DNA from: Aequorivita sp.
GTDB lineage: Bacteria > Bacteroidota > Bacteroidia > Flavobacteriales > Flavobacteriaceae
Direction of reading: 5' to 3'
Assembly (NCBI GenBank): GCA_024637015.1
Contig: JAGXGE010000026.1
Span: forward strand, 62,001 to 126,000
DNA length: 64,000 nt
In this document: one piece after another, positions 33,992 through 43,393 of the stretch
Numbering within the stretch: position 1 is the stretch's first letter
How the letters are laid out: each line of letters begins with the position of its first letter
Program-made: the position numbers and the translations under genes
The notes under the pieces: model-generated
What the model was told of the DNA's origin: nothing
What the model saw: the letters and a program-made list of their open reading frames with translations, nothing else
Database searches by the model: none

Positions 33992-34603
33992 TTAGAATTC
34001 AGAAGATTGAATTGAGTTGTTAAGTTCATCAATATAATTTAAAACTTCATCCCTTCCTGAAGAATCACTCGCTGAAGTGATAAAATAAGGCGGCATTTCT
34101 TCCCAGGTTTCTAGCATTTTATTACTGTAGGCCTCAATGTTTCGCTCCAAAGCTTTTGGTTTCAACTTGTCTGCTTTTGTAAAGATTATGTTGAAAGGAA
34201 TTCCACTTTCTCCCATCCATTGCATAAATTCCATATCTATGGGCTGAGGTTCGTGACGGCAATCTACCAAAACGAAGGAGAGCACCATTTGCTCTCGCTT
34301 TTCAAAATAATCAGTAATAAATTTCTGAAAAACTTTCTTGCTGCTTTTTGAAACGCGAGCGTAACCATAACCCGGCAAATCAACCAAATACCAGTTTTTG
34401 TTGACTAGGAAGTGATTAATGAGTTGTGTTTTTCCCGGTCTCCCTGAGGTTTTTGCCAAACTTTTGCGCAACATCAACATATTGATCAGGGAAGATTTTC
34501 CCACGTTACTTCTGCCAATAAAAGCGTATTCCGGCAAACGGTCTTTTGGACATTTGGCAACATCACTGTTGCTCATCACAAATTCCGCAGATTTTATTTG
34601 CAT
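33992..34603 (-). CDS. engB: Ribosome biogenesis GTP-binding protein EngB/YsxC
   Basis: A 203-aa single-domain GTPase for 50S assembly. G1 is [14 protein letters not shown] (residues 31-44), G3 is [11 protein letters not shown], and G4 is [25 protein letters not shown] (adjacent blocks) is typical. The N-terminal start [19 protein letters not shown] is canonical. It lies downstream of the hydrolase gene at 34658 on the same strand, 54 bases away, and the two may be co-transcribed. Confidence 0.95.
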   Translation of the reverse strand: MQIKSAEFVMSNSDVAKCPKDRLPEYAFIGRSNVGKSSLINMLMLRKSLAKTSGRPGKTQLINHFLVNKNWYLVDLPGYGYARVSKSSKKVFQKFITDYFEKREQMVLSFVLVDCRHEPQPIDMEFMQWMGESGIPFNIIFTKADKLKPKALERNIEAYSNKMLETWEEMPPYFITSASDSSGRDEVLNYIDELNNSIQSSEF

Positions 34604-34657
34604 TGTTTTTAGTTATGAATTGTTTGGAAAAATACGTTCTTTAGAAACCAGAGTCTG

Positions 34658-35422
34658 TTAGTACCCTCGTTTTTCCAACCAGGAATTAAGCAATTCGTTA
34701 AATTCATCTGGGTGCTCCATCATGGCTGCGTGACCACATTTGTCTATCCAGTATAGCTCAGAATCTGGTAAAAGTTCATCAAATTCTATTGCGACTTCCG
34801 GTGGGGTAACATTGTCGTTTTTCCCCCAAATGATACAGGTTGGGGTATGCATTTTCGGCAAATCCTTCGCCATATTATGCCTAATGGCGCTTTTAGCTAT
34901 GGCTAGGGTTCGTATCAATTTGTTTCGGTCGTTTACAGTTTCGTAAACATCGTCCACAATCTCTTTGGTAGCAACGGCTGGGTTGTAGAAAACGTTTTCA
35001 GCTTTGTGTTTTATATATTCGTAATCGCCGCGTTTGGGATAGCTTTCGCCCATGGCACTTTCGTACAGCCCCGAACTTCCAGTGATTATCAACGCCTTTA
35101 CCTTTTCAGGATACATTTTTGTGCACAACAAACCGATATGACCGCCTAGAGAGTTTCCTAAAAGAATTACTTCTTCATAGCCCAAATGGTCAATAAACTG
35201 TGAAACGTATTTCGCAAAATTTTTCACGTTGGTACGTAACAGCGTCATTTTATAAATGGGCAACTCTGGAATTAGAATTTTGTAGCCTTTTGGCGGAAAG
35301 AAATTAGCAACCCCATCAAAATTACTCAACCCGCCCATAAGACCGTGAAGGATGATTATTGGAGTGCCTTCACCTATTTCTAAATATGAAAATTTTCCTT
35401 CTTTTTTTAAGTTTTCCGACAT
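34658..35422 (-). CDS. Alpha/beta hydrolase
   Basis: This 254-aa alpha/beta-hydrolase has the oxyanion region HGLMGG, the nucleophile elbow GNSLGG (Ser), and a late His in CGHAAMMEHPDEF. Such proteins are esterases or lyases; the substrate is not known. The family member in this position in flavobacteria is a generic cytoplasmic hydrolase. The ATG at 35422 is chosen over the TTG at 35437. It diverges from mraZ. Confidence 0.88.
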   Translation of the reverse strand: MSENLKKEGKFSYLEIGEGTPIIILHGLMGGLSNFDGVANFFPPKGYKILIPELPIYKMTLLRTNVKNFAKYVSQFIDHLGYEEVILLGNSLGGHIGLLCTKMYPEKVKALIITGSSGLYESAMGESYPKRGDYEYIKHKAENVFYNPAVATKEIVDDVYETVNDRNKLIRTLAIAKSAIRHNMAKDLPKMHTPTCIIWGKNDNVTPPEVAIEFDELLPDSELYWIDKCGHAAMMEHPDEFNELLNSWLEKRGY

Positions 35423-35447
35423 GCTTGGTTGGTGCAATTTAGAATGA

Positions 35448-35455
35448 CAAAAGTA
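35448..35455 (-). promoter_or_regulatory. -7 promoter element of the alpha/beta hydrolase gene
   Basis: TACTTTTG on the minus strand matches TAnnTTTG, 25 bases upstream of the ATG at 35422. Confidence 0.4.
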
Positions 35456-35519
35456 AACAAAATTATTTCATATGGTCTATTTAAAACTAGGCATTGTTGT
35501 TTGCTATTTCAAATCAACG

Positions 35520-35581
35520 TTATCTACAAAGTGGTAAAACTTATCAACAAAGTGGTAGGATGTGGTAAATTGTGGTAAAAG
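35520..35581 (+). promoter_or_regulatory. Probable MraZ operator: in-phase GTGGTA repeats upstream of mraZ
   Basis: GTGGTA occurs at 35531, 35552, 35562 and 35572, spaced 21, 10 and 10 bases, that is, on one face of the helix. The first two lie in a 17-base direct repeat, TTATCNACAAAGTGGTA (35520-35536 and 35541-35557). MraZ of other bacteria binds TGGG-type repeats of about 10-base period upstream of its own gene; the last three units here match that layout. A -7 element follows directly. Confidence 0.72.
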
Positions 35582-35586
35582 TTACA

Positions 35587-35594
35587 TATATTTG
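35587..35594 (+). promoter_or_regulatory. -7 promoter element of the dcw operon
   Basis: TATATTTG, matching TAnnTTTG, six bases after the last GTGGTA unit and 32 bases before the mraZ ATG. The operator array occupies the place where the -33 element would be, so bound MraZ should block this promoter. Confidence 0.6.
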
Positions 35595-35626
35595 AAATAA
35601 CAAATTGCAAACAGGAAATTTCCACA

Positions 35627-36100
35627 ATGCTCAATCTAATAGGCACATACGAATGTAAAGCAGACGTAAAGGGACGCGTCATGGTGCCTGCTCCATTAAA
35701 AAAGCAGTTAGCGGCGGCGGCGCCCGAAGGGTTTGTGATTAAGCGTGCCGTATTTCAGCCTTGTTTGGAAATGTACCCGATGAAAGAATGGGATGCCTTA
35801 ATGCAGAAAATGAGCGAACTCAACCGCTTTAGTAGGAAAAATAATGATTTCATTAGAAGATTTACTGCTGGAGTGAAAACCGTAGAGCTTGATGCTACAG
35901 GTCGTTTGTTGATTCCTAAAGACCTGATTTCTTTTGCAGGCATTAGTAAGGAAATAGTAATCTCTTCCGCAATAAATATTGTGGAAATCTGGGACAAAGA
36001 TAAATACGAGCAGGCCATTGATGATGCTGCGAATGATTTTGCTGATCTGGCCGAAGAAGTAATGGGGAACAAAAGTAATGATGGTGATGGAATATCATAA
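35627..36100 (+). CDS. mraZ: Transcriptional regulator MraZ (division/cell wall cluster)
   Basis: A 157-aa protein with two AbrB-like MraZ repeats: IGTYECKADVKGRVMVPAPL (residues 4-23) and VKTVELDATGRLLIPKDLI in the second half. MraZ forms ring-shaped oligomers that bind short direct repeats and usually represses its own operon. It is the first gene of the dcw cluster and is preceded by a matching repeat array. It overlaps rsmH by 23 bases. Confidence 0.95.
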   Translation: MLNLIGTYECKADVKGRVMVPAPLKKQLAAAAPEGFVIKRAVFQPCLEMYPMKEWDALMQKMSELNRFSRKNNDFIRRFTAGVKTVELDATGRLLIPKDLISFAGISKEIVISSAINIVEIWDKDKYEQAIDDAANDFADLAEEVMGNKSNDGDGIS

Positions 36101-36983
36101 TGCGGTTTTGCTGAACGAAACTGTCGAAGGACTAAATATAAAACCTGATGGCGTTTATGTGGATATTACTTTCGGCGGCGGAGGGCACTCCCGAGAAATA
36201 TTGAATCGATTAGGGCCAAACGGAAAACTCATTGCTTTTGACCAAGATAAAGATGCTTTGGAAAACGCAATTGAAGACCCGAGGTTTCTTCTCATTAATC
36301 AAAACTTTCGGTTTTTGAAACAATTTTTGAGATTCAATGGCTATAAAACTGTCGATGGAATTTTGGGTGATTTCGGTGTTTCATCACATCAGTTTGATGT
36401 TGCCGAAAGAGGTTTTTCAACACGCTTTGAGGCTGATTTGGATATGCGTATGAATCGTGACACAAACTTTTCGGCATACACGGTTGTAAATAAATATGAA
36501 GAAGTGCAATTGCGAAACGTGCTTTCAAGTTATGGCGAATTGAGAAGCGCTGCTGGGATGGCGCGTGTAATTGTTGAAGCAAGGCAGGAAGAAAAAATAA
36601 AGACTAGCGAACAGCTTAAGAAAGTGTTGAGCAGATTTCTACCGGCACATAAAGAAAATAAAATTCTGGCCCAGATCTATCAAGCTATTAGGATTGAAGT
36701 GAACAAAGAGTTGGAAGCATTGAAGGAATTTTTGCTTCAAACAAACGAAGTTCTGAAATCTGGCGGAAGAATTAGCTTGATAAGCTACCATTCTTTGGAA
36801 GACAGATTGGTAAAGCGCTATATCCGCAACGGGATGTTTGAAGGCGAACCAGAAAAAGATGTATTTGGGAGAGTGGAAGTGCCTTTCAAAGCAGTAGGAA
36901 AATTTATAATTCCTTCTAAAGAAGAAATAAAAAAGAACAACCGCGCCCGAAGCGCAAAGCTTCGTATTGCTGAGAAAATATAA
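36078..36983 (+). CDS. rsmH: 16S rRNA (cytosine(1402)-N(4))-methyltransferase
   Basis: This 301-aa AdoMet-dependent enzyme methylates C1402 in the ribosomal P site. Motifs are YVDITFGGGGHSREIL (AdoMet loop), GILGDFGVSSHQFD, DMRMNRDT, and the C-terminal ISYHSLEDRLVKR. Three possible starts lie close together (36078, 36081, 36087); the last gives the family-typical MEYHN and would shorten the overlap with mraZ. It is the second gene of the cluster, with ftsL starting one base after its stop. Confidence 0.95.
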   Translation: MMVMEYHNAVLLNETVEGLNIKPDGVYVDITFGGGGHSREILNRLGPNGKLIAFDQDKDALENAIEDPRFLLINQNFRFLKQFLRFNGYKTVDGILGDFGVSSHQFDVAERGFSTRFEADLDMRMNRDTNFSAYTVVNKYEEVQLRNVLSSYGELRSAAGMARVIVEARQEEKIKTSEQLKKVLSRFLPAHKENKILAQIYQAIRIEVNKELEALKEFLLQTNEVLKSGGRISLISYHSLEDRLVKRYIRNGMFEGEPEKDVFGRVEVPFKAVGKFIIPSKEEIKKNNRARSAKLRIAEKI

Positions 36984-36984
36984 A

Positions 36985-37305
36985 ATGAAAGACGGTTTTT
37001 ACAATATTATAAAGGGAAAGTTTTTGGTAAGTGACGATGCGCTGAAAAACTGGCGTTTCATCATTTTTCTTTCAGTCTTGGCCTTGGTAATGATTGGCAG
37101 TTCACACACTGCAGATAAAAAAGTGCATAAAATTTCAAAGCTTAATGCAGAAGTAAAAGAATTGAAAAGCGAATATGTGGATGTTCGAATGCTGCTAATG
37201 CAAGCCAGAATGGAAAGCAAAATAATAATCGCAATGGAAAATCGCGGTCTGCAACCGTCTGGAACACCACCCAAAAGAATCATGATAGTTAAAAAAAAGA
37301 ACTAA
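36985..37305 (+). CDS. ftsL: FtsL-like cell division protein
   Basis: A 106-aa bitopic protein: a short cytoplasmic N-terminus, one membrane helix near residues 23-40 (FIIFLSVLALVMIGSS), then a coiled-coil periplasmic part (ISKLNAEVKELKSEYVDVRM in blocks). Position between rsmH and ftsI and this topology identify the FtsL-like divisome linker of Bacteroidota. The ATG at 36985 follows the rsmH stop; an in-frame TTG at 36967 would overlap rsmH and is less likely. Confidence 0.85.
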   Translation: MKDGFYNIIKGKFLVSDDALKNWRFIIFLSVLALVMIGSSHTADKKVHKISKLNAEVKELKSEYVDVRMLLMQARMESKIIIAMENRGLQPSGTPPKRIMIVKKKN

Positions 37306-37331
37306 AAAAATTAAAGAACTGATAACTGAAA

Positions 37332-39332
37332 ATGGCTTGTGAAGAAAAAAACATATTGAACCGTTTGTACATCGTTGCCGGATGTATGTTTCTCTTCGCG
37401 CTTGCTATTAGCATCAAGTTAATGAATATTCAGTTTGTAGATGGTGAAAAATATCGCGAACTGGCAAAGGAAAATACTACTAAAAACTTCGTGATTCCGG
37501 CCAATCGCGGAAATGTTTATGCGGATGATGGCAGTCTTTTGGCTACTTCCGTTCCGAAGTATGACATTCGTTTTGATGCTGTAACGGTTTCTTCCGAAGA
37601 TTTCAAAGAAAACTTGCAACCACTTTCCGAAGGCTTGAGCAAAATGTTTGGAAAACCGGTTTCCTATTACCAAAATATGTTTCGAAAAGCCCGCGCAGAT
37701 AAAAACCGCTATCTGTTGGTGGTTAAAAACTTGGGCTATTCAAATTATATTAAAGTGAAAAACTTGCCCCTTTTTCGAAAAGGACCCTACAAAGGTGGCA
37801 TTATCGTGGAGCAGCGCACCGTACGGGAACATCCCATTGGGCAAATTGCACAACGCACCGTTGGCGACGAAGCGTTTGACCGTCCTGGCTATTATGCCGT
37901 AGGTCTTGAAGGTGCATTCAATGATTTATTGACCGGAAAGGAAGGCCATCGTTTAAAGCAAAAAATCGCTCAGGGCCAGTGGAAACCGGTTTACGATGAA
38001 AACGAAATTGAACCACAGGATGGCTTCGATATTATTTCAACGATAAACGTAAATATTCAAGACATTGCGCATCACGCATTGCTGAAGCAATTGGAATACT
38101 ACGAAGCCGAACACGGAACGGTAATCGTAATGGAAGTGGCCACCGGCGAAATAAAAGCAGTTTCAAATTTGGGCCGCACTTCAGATGGAACTTATTATGA
38201 AAAACTAAACTACGCTATCGGTGAATCCCATGAACCTGGATCTACTTTTAAAGTTATGGCCTTTATGGCTGCTTTGGAAGACAAGGTTATTGATACCAGT
38301 TCCGTAATTGATACTGGAAATGGCAGAAAATTATTTTATGGAAGGCCTATTAATGACTCGCATCGCGGAGGCTTTGGAAAAATTTCTGCCGCACGAGTTT
38401 TGGAAGTTTCTTCAAACATTGGAATGGCCACAATAATAAATGACAATTATTCTAAAAACCCAAATAAATTCATCGATCGTTTAAAAAGCTGGCACTTAAA
38501 CGAAAAGACTGGAGTGGCAATTAAAGGGGAAGGAAAACCGATGATTCCCGAGCCGGGCGATAAAAAATGGAGCAAGAATGCGTTGCCTTCAATGGCGTAT
38601 GGCTATAATTTACGGTTGACACCTTTACAAACACTTACCTTTTATAACGCTATTGCAAATCACGGTGTAATGGTGAAGCCCCGCTTCATCAAAGAAGTGA
38701 GGGCTTGGAATGAAAAGTTAACAACTTACGATACGAAAGTTATAAACCCCAAAATATGTTCAGGCGAAACCTTGAAGCAGGTACGGGAAATTCTAAAAAA
38801 CACTGTGAAGCGTGGCACTGGAAAATCACTCTATTCTCCAGATTTTTCAATGGCTGGAAAAACAGGAACGGCACAAACTGAATACTGGATGCCAGACTGG
38901 AAAAGCAACCGGCGCTATATTTCTTCGTTCGCAGGATTTTTTCCAGCGGAAAATCCTAAGTATTCCTGCATTGTGATTATTCATAAGCCAAGTACCAAAA
39001 AAGGGTTTTATGGAGCAGATGTTTCCGGACCGGTTTTCAAAAGAGTTGCACAAAAAATATTTACTGATTCTCCAAATATTGATTCTGTAGAAGGAGTGGA
39101 AAAAACCGATCCAGTTATTGAAAAAGATTTTGAAAAGTATTACGCAAAGTTGCAGCAACCTGCCAGAACCATTCCTAACGTTACTGGAATGGCAGGAATG
39201 GATGCTGTTTCATTATTGGAAAATCTTGGGATGAGAGTACAGGTTGTGGGCAATGGAACTGTTTCTAGCCAATCCATAAAATCTGGCGAAAATCTTAAAA
39301 AAGGACAACTAATAACCTTGAATTTATCGTGA
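37332..39332 (+). CDS. ftsI: Class B penicillin-binding protein, FtsI type, with C-terminal PASTA domain
   Basis: A 666-aa septal transpeptidase. The N-terminal membrane anchor (residues 9-30) is followed by the pedestal domain (IPANRGNVYADDGSLLA) and the transpeptidase domain with Ser304-x-x-Lys307 (GSTFK), SSN in EVSSNIGMA, and KTGTAQ. A single PASTA domain ends the protein (TIPNVTGMAGMDAVSLLENL in blocks), usual for flavobacterial FtsI. It cross-links septal peptidoglycan together with FtsW. The stop overlaps the GTG start of murE. Confidence 0.95.
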   Translation: MACEEKNILNRLYIVAGCMFLFALAISIKLMNIQFVDGEKYRELAKENTTKNFVIPANRGNVYADDGSLLATSVPKYDIRFDAVTVSSEDFKENLQPLSEGLSKMFGKPVSYYQNMFRKARADKNRYLLVVKNLGYSNYIKVKNLPLFRKGPYKGGIIVEQRTVREHPIGQIAQRTVGDEAFDRPGYYAVGLEGAFNDLLTGKEGHRLKQKIAQGQWKPVYDENEIEPQDGFDIISTINVNIQDIAHHALLKQLEYYEAEHGTVIVMEVATGEIKAVSNLGRTSDGTYYEKLNYAIGESHEPGSTFKVMAFMAALEDKVIDTSSVIDTGNGRKLFYGRPINDSHRGGFGKISAARVLEVSSNIGMATIINDNYSKNPNKFIDRLKSWHLNEKTGVAIKGEGKPMIPEPGDKKWSKNALPSMAYGYNLRLTPLQTLTFYNAIANHGVMVKPRFIKEVRAWNEKLTTYDTKVINPKICSGETLKQVREILKNTVKRGTGKSLYSPDFSMAGKTGTAQTEYWMPDWKSNRRYISSFAGFFPAENPKYSCIVIIHKPSTKKGFYGADVSGPVFKRVAQKIFTDSPNIDSVEGVEKTDPVIEKDFEKYYAKLQQPARTIPNVTGMAGMDAVSLLENLGMRVQVVGNGTVSSQSIKSGENLKKGQLITLNLS

Positions 39333-40792
39333 TATTATTAAAAGACATATTGTATAAAGTTACCATCGAAAGCGTCGTAGGAAGCACTTCCGTGGCAATA
39401 AACAATCTGGAGTTTGATTCGCGAAAAGTTTCTTTAAATGATGTTTTTATTGCGGTAAAGGGAACTCTTTCAGACGGGCATCAGTTCATTAAAAAGGCAG
39501 CTGACCAAGGAGCTTTAGCTATTATTTGCGAAACGTTACCTGAAAATATTGTGAATGGAATTACATATGTCCAGGTTTTAGATTCACACAAGGCATTGGC
39601 CATTATGGCTGCTAATTACTTCGGAAACCCTTCAGAAGAATTAAAACTTGTTGGAATAACAGGAACTAATGGGAAAACAACTGTTTCTTCTTTATTATAT
39701 CAACTTTTCAAAAAAGCCGGATTGGAAGCTGGTTTGCTTTCTACAGTAAAAATAATGGTTGGTGATACTGAATATAAAGCAACGCATACTACGCCAGATT
39801 CATTGACAATAAACAAGTATCTGCGTGAAATGGTGGATGCTGGAGTGGAATTTTGTTTTATGGAAGTAAGTTCCCATGGAATTCATCAAAATCGCACAGA
39901 AGCACTTCATTTTGTGGGTGGTGTTTTCACAAACCTTTCACATGATCATTTGGATTATCACAAGGATTTCGCGGAATACCGCGATGTAAAAAAAATTTTT
40001 TTTGATGAATTGCCGAAAACTGCTTTCGCATTGGTAAATGTGGACGATAAAAACGGTCTGGTAATGCTTCAAAATACGAAAGCGAAAAAACAAACCTACG
40101 CCTTAAAAACCTACGCAGATTATAAAGCTCAAGTTTTGGAAAGCCAATTTACAGGGCAACTTTTGAAAATAAACAGTCAGGAACTGTGGGTAAAATTGAT
40201 AGGTGGTTTCAACGCTTATAATTTGTTAGCAATCTTCGGAACTGCGAAACTTTTAGGATTGAAGGAACTTGAAATTCTTCAAATTATGAGCTCTTTGGAT
40301 AGTGTAGGCGGACGTTTTCAGTATTTGATATCTGAAAAGAAAATCACCGCAATTGTAGATTACGCGCACACACCAGATGCATTGAAAAATGTTTTAGAAA
40401 CCATAAACAGCATACGAACAGGTAATGAAGAAGTAATTACAGTTGTAGGCTGTGGCGGCGATCGAGATGCGCAGAAACGCCCGGTGATGGGAAACATCGC
40501 GGCTTCGTTGAGTACAAAAGTGGTTTTTACCAGCGACAATCCACGAACCGAAAATCCAGAAAAAATTATTGAGCAGATTGAAACAGGTGTGTCTGCAGAA
40601 CATTATAAAAAAACAATTTCAATCACAAATAGAAAGGAGGCCATTAAAGCTGCCTGCCAAATGGCGCAAGGAAATGACATCATTTTGATTGCCGGAAAAG
40701 GACACGAAACCTATCAGGAGATAAACGGAGAGCGCTTTGATTTTGATGATTTTAAAATAGTAAACCAACTTTTAGCAACCCTAAACAAATAG
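39329..40792 (+). CDS. murE: UDP-MurNAc-L-Ala-D-Glu:meso-diaminopimelate ligase
   Basis: This 487-aa Mur ligase adds the third amino acid of the stem peptide. The ATP loop is GITGTNGKTTVSSLL (near residue 108), followed by THTTPDSL and MEVSSHGI. The motif DNPR in FTSDNPRTENP marks specificity for meso-diaminopimelate rather than lysine. It begins with GTG in a GTGA overlap with the ftsI stop (39329-39332), with no other good start, so the two are translationally coupled. Confidence 0.95.
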   Translation: MILLKDILYKVTIESVVGSTSVAINNLEFDSRKVSLNDVFIAVKGTLSDGHQFIKKAADQGALAIICETLPENIVNGITYVQVLDSHKALAIMAANYFGNPSEELKLVGITGTNGKTTVSSLLYQLFKKAGLEAGLLSTVKIMVGDTEYKATHTTPDSLTINKYLREMVDAGVEFCFMEVSSHGIHQNRTEALHFVGGVFTNLSHDHLDYHKDFAEYRDVKKIFFDELPKTAFALVNVDDKNGLVMLQNTKAKKQTYALKTYADYKAQVLESQFTGQLLKINSQELWVKLIGGFNAYNLLAIFGTAKLLGLKELEILQIMSSLDSVGGRFQYLISEKKITAIVDYAHTPDALKNVLETINSIRTGNEEVITVVGCGGDRDAQKRPVMGNIAASLSTKVVFTSDNPRTENPEKIIEQIETGVSAEHYKKTISITNRKEAIKAACQMAQGNDIILIAGKGHETYQEINGERFDFDDFKIVNQLLATLNK

Positions 40793-40795
40793 CCA

Positions 40796-42028
40796 ATGCT
40801 TTATTATCTCTTTGAATATTTGGATAAAACATACGATTTACCGGGCGCAGGGTTGTTCAATTTCATTACGTTTCGGGCTATTTTGGCGGTTATTCTTTCA
40901 CTTTTTATCGCTTCAGTTTACGGAAAAAAAATAATCAATTATTTAAGAAGAAAACAAGTTGGTGAATCTATTCGTGACCTAGGTTTAGAAGGCCAAAATG
41001 AAAAAGCTGGAACCCCAACTATGGGTGGGATTATTATAATTCTTGCCACACTGGTTCCGGTTTTGCTCTTTGCAAAACTTGAAAATATTTATGTAATGCT
41101 CTTGATAGTTGCCACGCTTTGGATGGGAACAATCGGTTTTATTGATGATTACATCAAAAAATTCAAAAACGACAAACAAGGTTTACCAGGAAAATTTAAA
41201 ATTATCGGTCAAGTTGGCTTAGGAGTTTTCGTAGGCGCCACAATGTATTTTCATCCAGATATTGTTGTTCAACGAACTATCTCAGACCCGGGAATGGAGA
41301 CTGAAATAATAGCAAAAGGACCAACCAATGAATTTTATGTTAAGGACAAAGCGATGCTAACCACTATTCCTTTCGTAAAAGAAAACGAGTTCAATTATTC
41401 TGAACTTATAAGTTGGGCTGGCGAAAATTATCAAAGTTATGTGTGGTTGATTTTTATTCCAATCGTAATTTTTATTATCACCGCAGTTTCAAATGGCGCC
41501 AATCTTACTGATGGAATAGATGGACTCGCTGCGGGAACTTCGGCAATTATTGGAGTTACGCTCGCGCTTTTTGCTTGGGTTTCGGGCAACGTGATTTTTT
41601 CTGACTACCTCAATATTATGTATATCCCAAATACGGGAGAGATGACCATTTTCATCACTGCATTCGTCGGAGCGCTTATCGGGTTTTTGTGGTATAATGC
41701 TTATCCCGCACAAGTGTTTATGGGCGATACGGGAAGTTTGACCATTGGCGGAATTATCGCCGTAATCGCCATTGCAGTTCGGAAAGAATTATTGATACCA
41801 ATTCTTTGCGGGATATTTCTGATGGAAAATCTTTCGGTGGTTTTGCAGGTGGGTTGGTTTAAATACACTAAGAAAAAGTTTGGTGAGGGAAGACGCATTT
41901 TCAGAATGTCGCCGCTTCATCATCACTATCAAATAAAGGGTTTTCACGAAAGTAAGATTGTAACGCGGTTTTGGATTGTGGGAATTTTTTTGGCAATTAT
42001 AACAATCGTAACACTAAAAATTAGATAA
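40796..42028 (+). CDS. mraY: Phospho-MurNAc-pentapeptide transferase
   Basis: A 410-aa integral membrane enzyme with about ten helices that makes lipid I. The catalytic aspartates are visible in GFIDDYIK (DD pair near residue 118) and [13 protein letters not shown], with the His-rich loop MSPLHHHYQ. The stretch around residues 155-200 ([14 protein letters not shown] and onward) is a longer periplasmic loop than in E. coli, as in other Bacteroidota. It sits three bases after murE and two bases before murD. Confidence 0.95.
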   Translation: MLYYLFEYLDKTYDLPGAGLFNFITFRAILAVILSLFIASVYGKKIINYLRRKQVGESIRDLGLEGQNEKAGTPTMGGIIIILATLVPVLLFAKLENIYVMLLIVATLWMGTIGFIDDYIKKFKNDKQGLPGKFKIIGQVGLGVFVGATMYFHPDIVVQRTISDPGMETEIIAKGPTNEFYVKDKAMLTTIPFVKENEFNYSELISWAGENYQSYVWLIFIPIVIFIITAVSNGANLTDGIDGLAAGTSAIIGVTLALFAWVSGNVIFSDYLNIMYIPNTGEMTIFITAFVGALIGFLWYNAYPAQVFMGDTGSLTIGGIIAVIAIAVRKELLIPILCGIFLMENLSVVLQVGWFKYTKKKFGEGRRIFRMSPLHHHYQIKGFHESKIVTRFWIVGIFLAIITIVTLKIR

Positions 42029-42029
42029 A

Positions 42030-43367
42030 GTGAAACAACGGTTGGTGATTTTAGGCGGAGGCGAAAGCGGAGTTGGAACTGCCATTTTGGGCAAAAAGAA
42101 AGGTTTTGAAGTTTTTGTTTCAGACTTTGGGAAATTAAAAGAAAATTACAAACAAGTTCTTATAAATAATGAGATTGAATGGGAAGATGAAGGCCATTCC
42201 GAAGAAAAAATCCTTTCAGCAGATCTTGTGATGAAAAGTCCGGGAATTCCCGATATGGCGCCCATCATTAAAAAGCTGCACGAGAAAGGAGTGAAGGTGA
42301 TTTCTGAAATTGAGTTCGCTTCAAAATATACGAAAGCAACAATTGTAGGAATAACAGGAAGCAACGGAAAGACCACCACCGCAAGTTTAACTTACGAATT
42401 GCTGAAAAACGGAGGATTGAATGTGGTCCTGGGGGGAAACATTGGGAAGAGTTTTGCGGAACAAGTATCCGAAGAAAAGTATGAAAACTTTGTACTAGAA
42501 TTGAGCAGTTTTCAACTTGATGGTATTGAAACTTTTGCGCCACACATCGCAGTTTTGACCAATTTAAGTCCGGATCATTTAGACAGATATGATTACAAAT
42601 ATGAAAATTATATCGCTGCAAAATTCAGGATAACGATGAACCAAACCTCGCAGGATTATTTTATTTATGATGCCGACGATGTTGAAATTATAAAATGGCT
42701 TTCGAAAAACCCAATAAAATCGCAACCGCTGCCTTTTTCAACCAAAAAAGAACTGAATCAGGGAGCTTTCAAAAGAAACAACGAAATAATAATAACAATA
42801 GATAACAATCAATTTACTATGCCAATTGCAACAATAGGAATCCAAGGAGAACACAATGTAAAAAACGCAATGGCCGCTTCAACGGTAGCCACTTTATTAA
42901 GAATTAGAAAGCAGACAATTCGTGAGAGTTTGGAAGGATTTCAAGGTGTTGAACACAGACTTGAAAAAGTTTTGAAAATCAACAACGTAATGTATATCAA
43001 CGATTCCAAGGCTACGAACGTAAATGCAACATTTTTTGCGTTGGACAGTATGGAAAACCCAACCGTTTGGATTTTAGGTGGGGTGGACAAAGGAAACGAC
43101 TACAGCGAACTTTTACCATTGGTAAACGAAAAAGTAAAGGCAATAATCTGTTTAGGGGTAGATAATGAAAAAATCATTAACGCCTTTGGAAACGTTGTTG
43201 ACACGATAATTGAAACAGATTCTATGGCAATGGCCGTAAAAGTTGCATACAAGTTGGCTGAAAGAAATAACACCGTTCTTCTTTCACCAGCCTGCGCAAG
43301 TTTTGATTTATTTGAAAACTACGAAGACCGCGGCAGACAGTTTAAGGAAGCAGTTAGAAATCTATAA
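42030..43367 (+). CDS. murD: UDP-MurNAc-L-alanine:D-glutamate ligase
   Basis: This 445-aa Mur ligase adds D-Glu to UDP-MurNAc-Ala. The ATP loop is GITGSNGKTTTASL (near residue 108), with LGGNIGKSF, LELSSFQLDG, TNLSPDHLDRYD and NDSKATNVNAT. The start is GTG at 42030 (KQRLVILGGGESGVGTAILG follows in blocks). It lies one base after the mraY stop. The length is normal. Confidence 0.95.
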   Translation: MKQRLVILGGGESGVGTAILGKKKGFEVFVSDFGKLKENYKQVLINNEIEWEDEGHSEEKILSADLVMKSPGIPDMAPIIKKLHEKGVKVISEIEFASKYTKATIVGITGSNGKTTTASLTYELLKNGGLNVVLGGNIGKSFAEQVSEEKYENFVLELSSFQLDGIETFAPHIAVLTNLSPDHLDRYDYKYENYIAAKFRITMNQTSQDYFIYDADDVEIIKWLSKNPIKSQPLPFSTKKELNQGAFKRNNEIIITIDNNQFTMPIATIGIQGEHNVKNAMAASTVATLLRIRKQTIRESLEGFQGVEHRLEKVLKINNVMYINDSKATNVNATFFALDSMENPTVWILGGVDKGNDYSELLPLVNEKVKAIICLGVDNEKIINAFGNVVDTIIETDSMAMAVKVAYKLAERNNTVLLSPACASFDLFENYEDRGRQFKEAVRNL

Positions 43368-43393
43368 TTTTTTAAGTAACAAGATATTTTCTA

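Noticed and set aside
35520-35557. Replication origin with DnaA boxes
   Set aside because: Only two near-matches (TTATCTACA, TTATCAACA), no AT-rich unwinding element or dnaA gene nearby; the GTGGTA array explains the region better.
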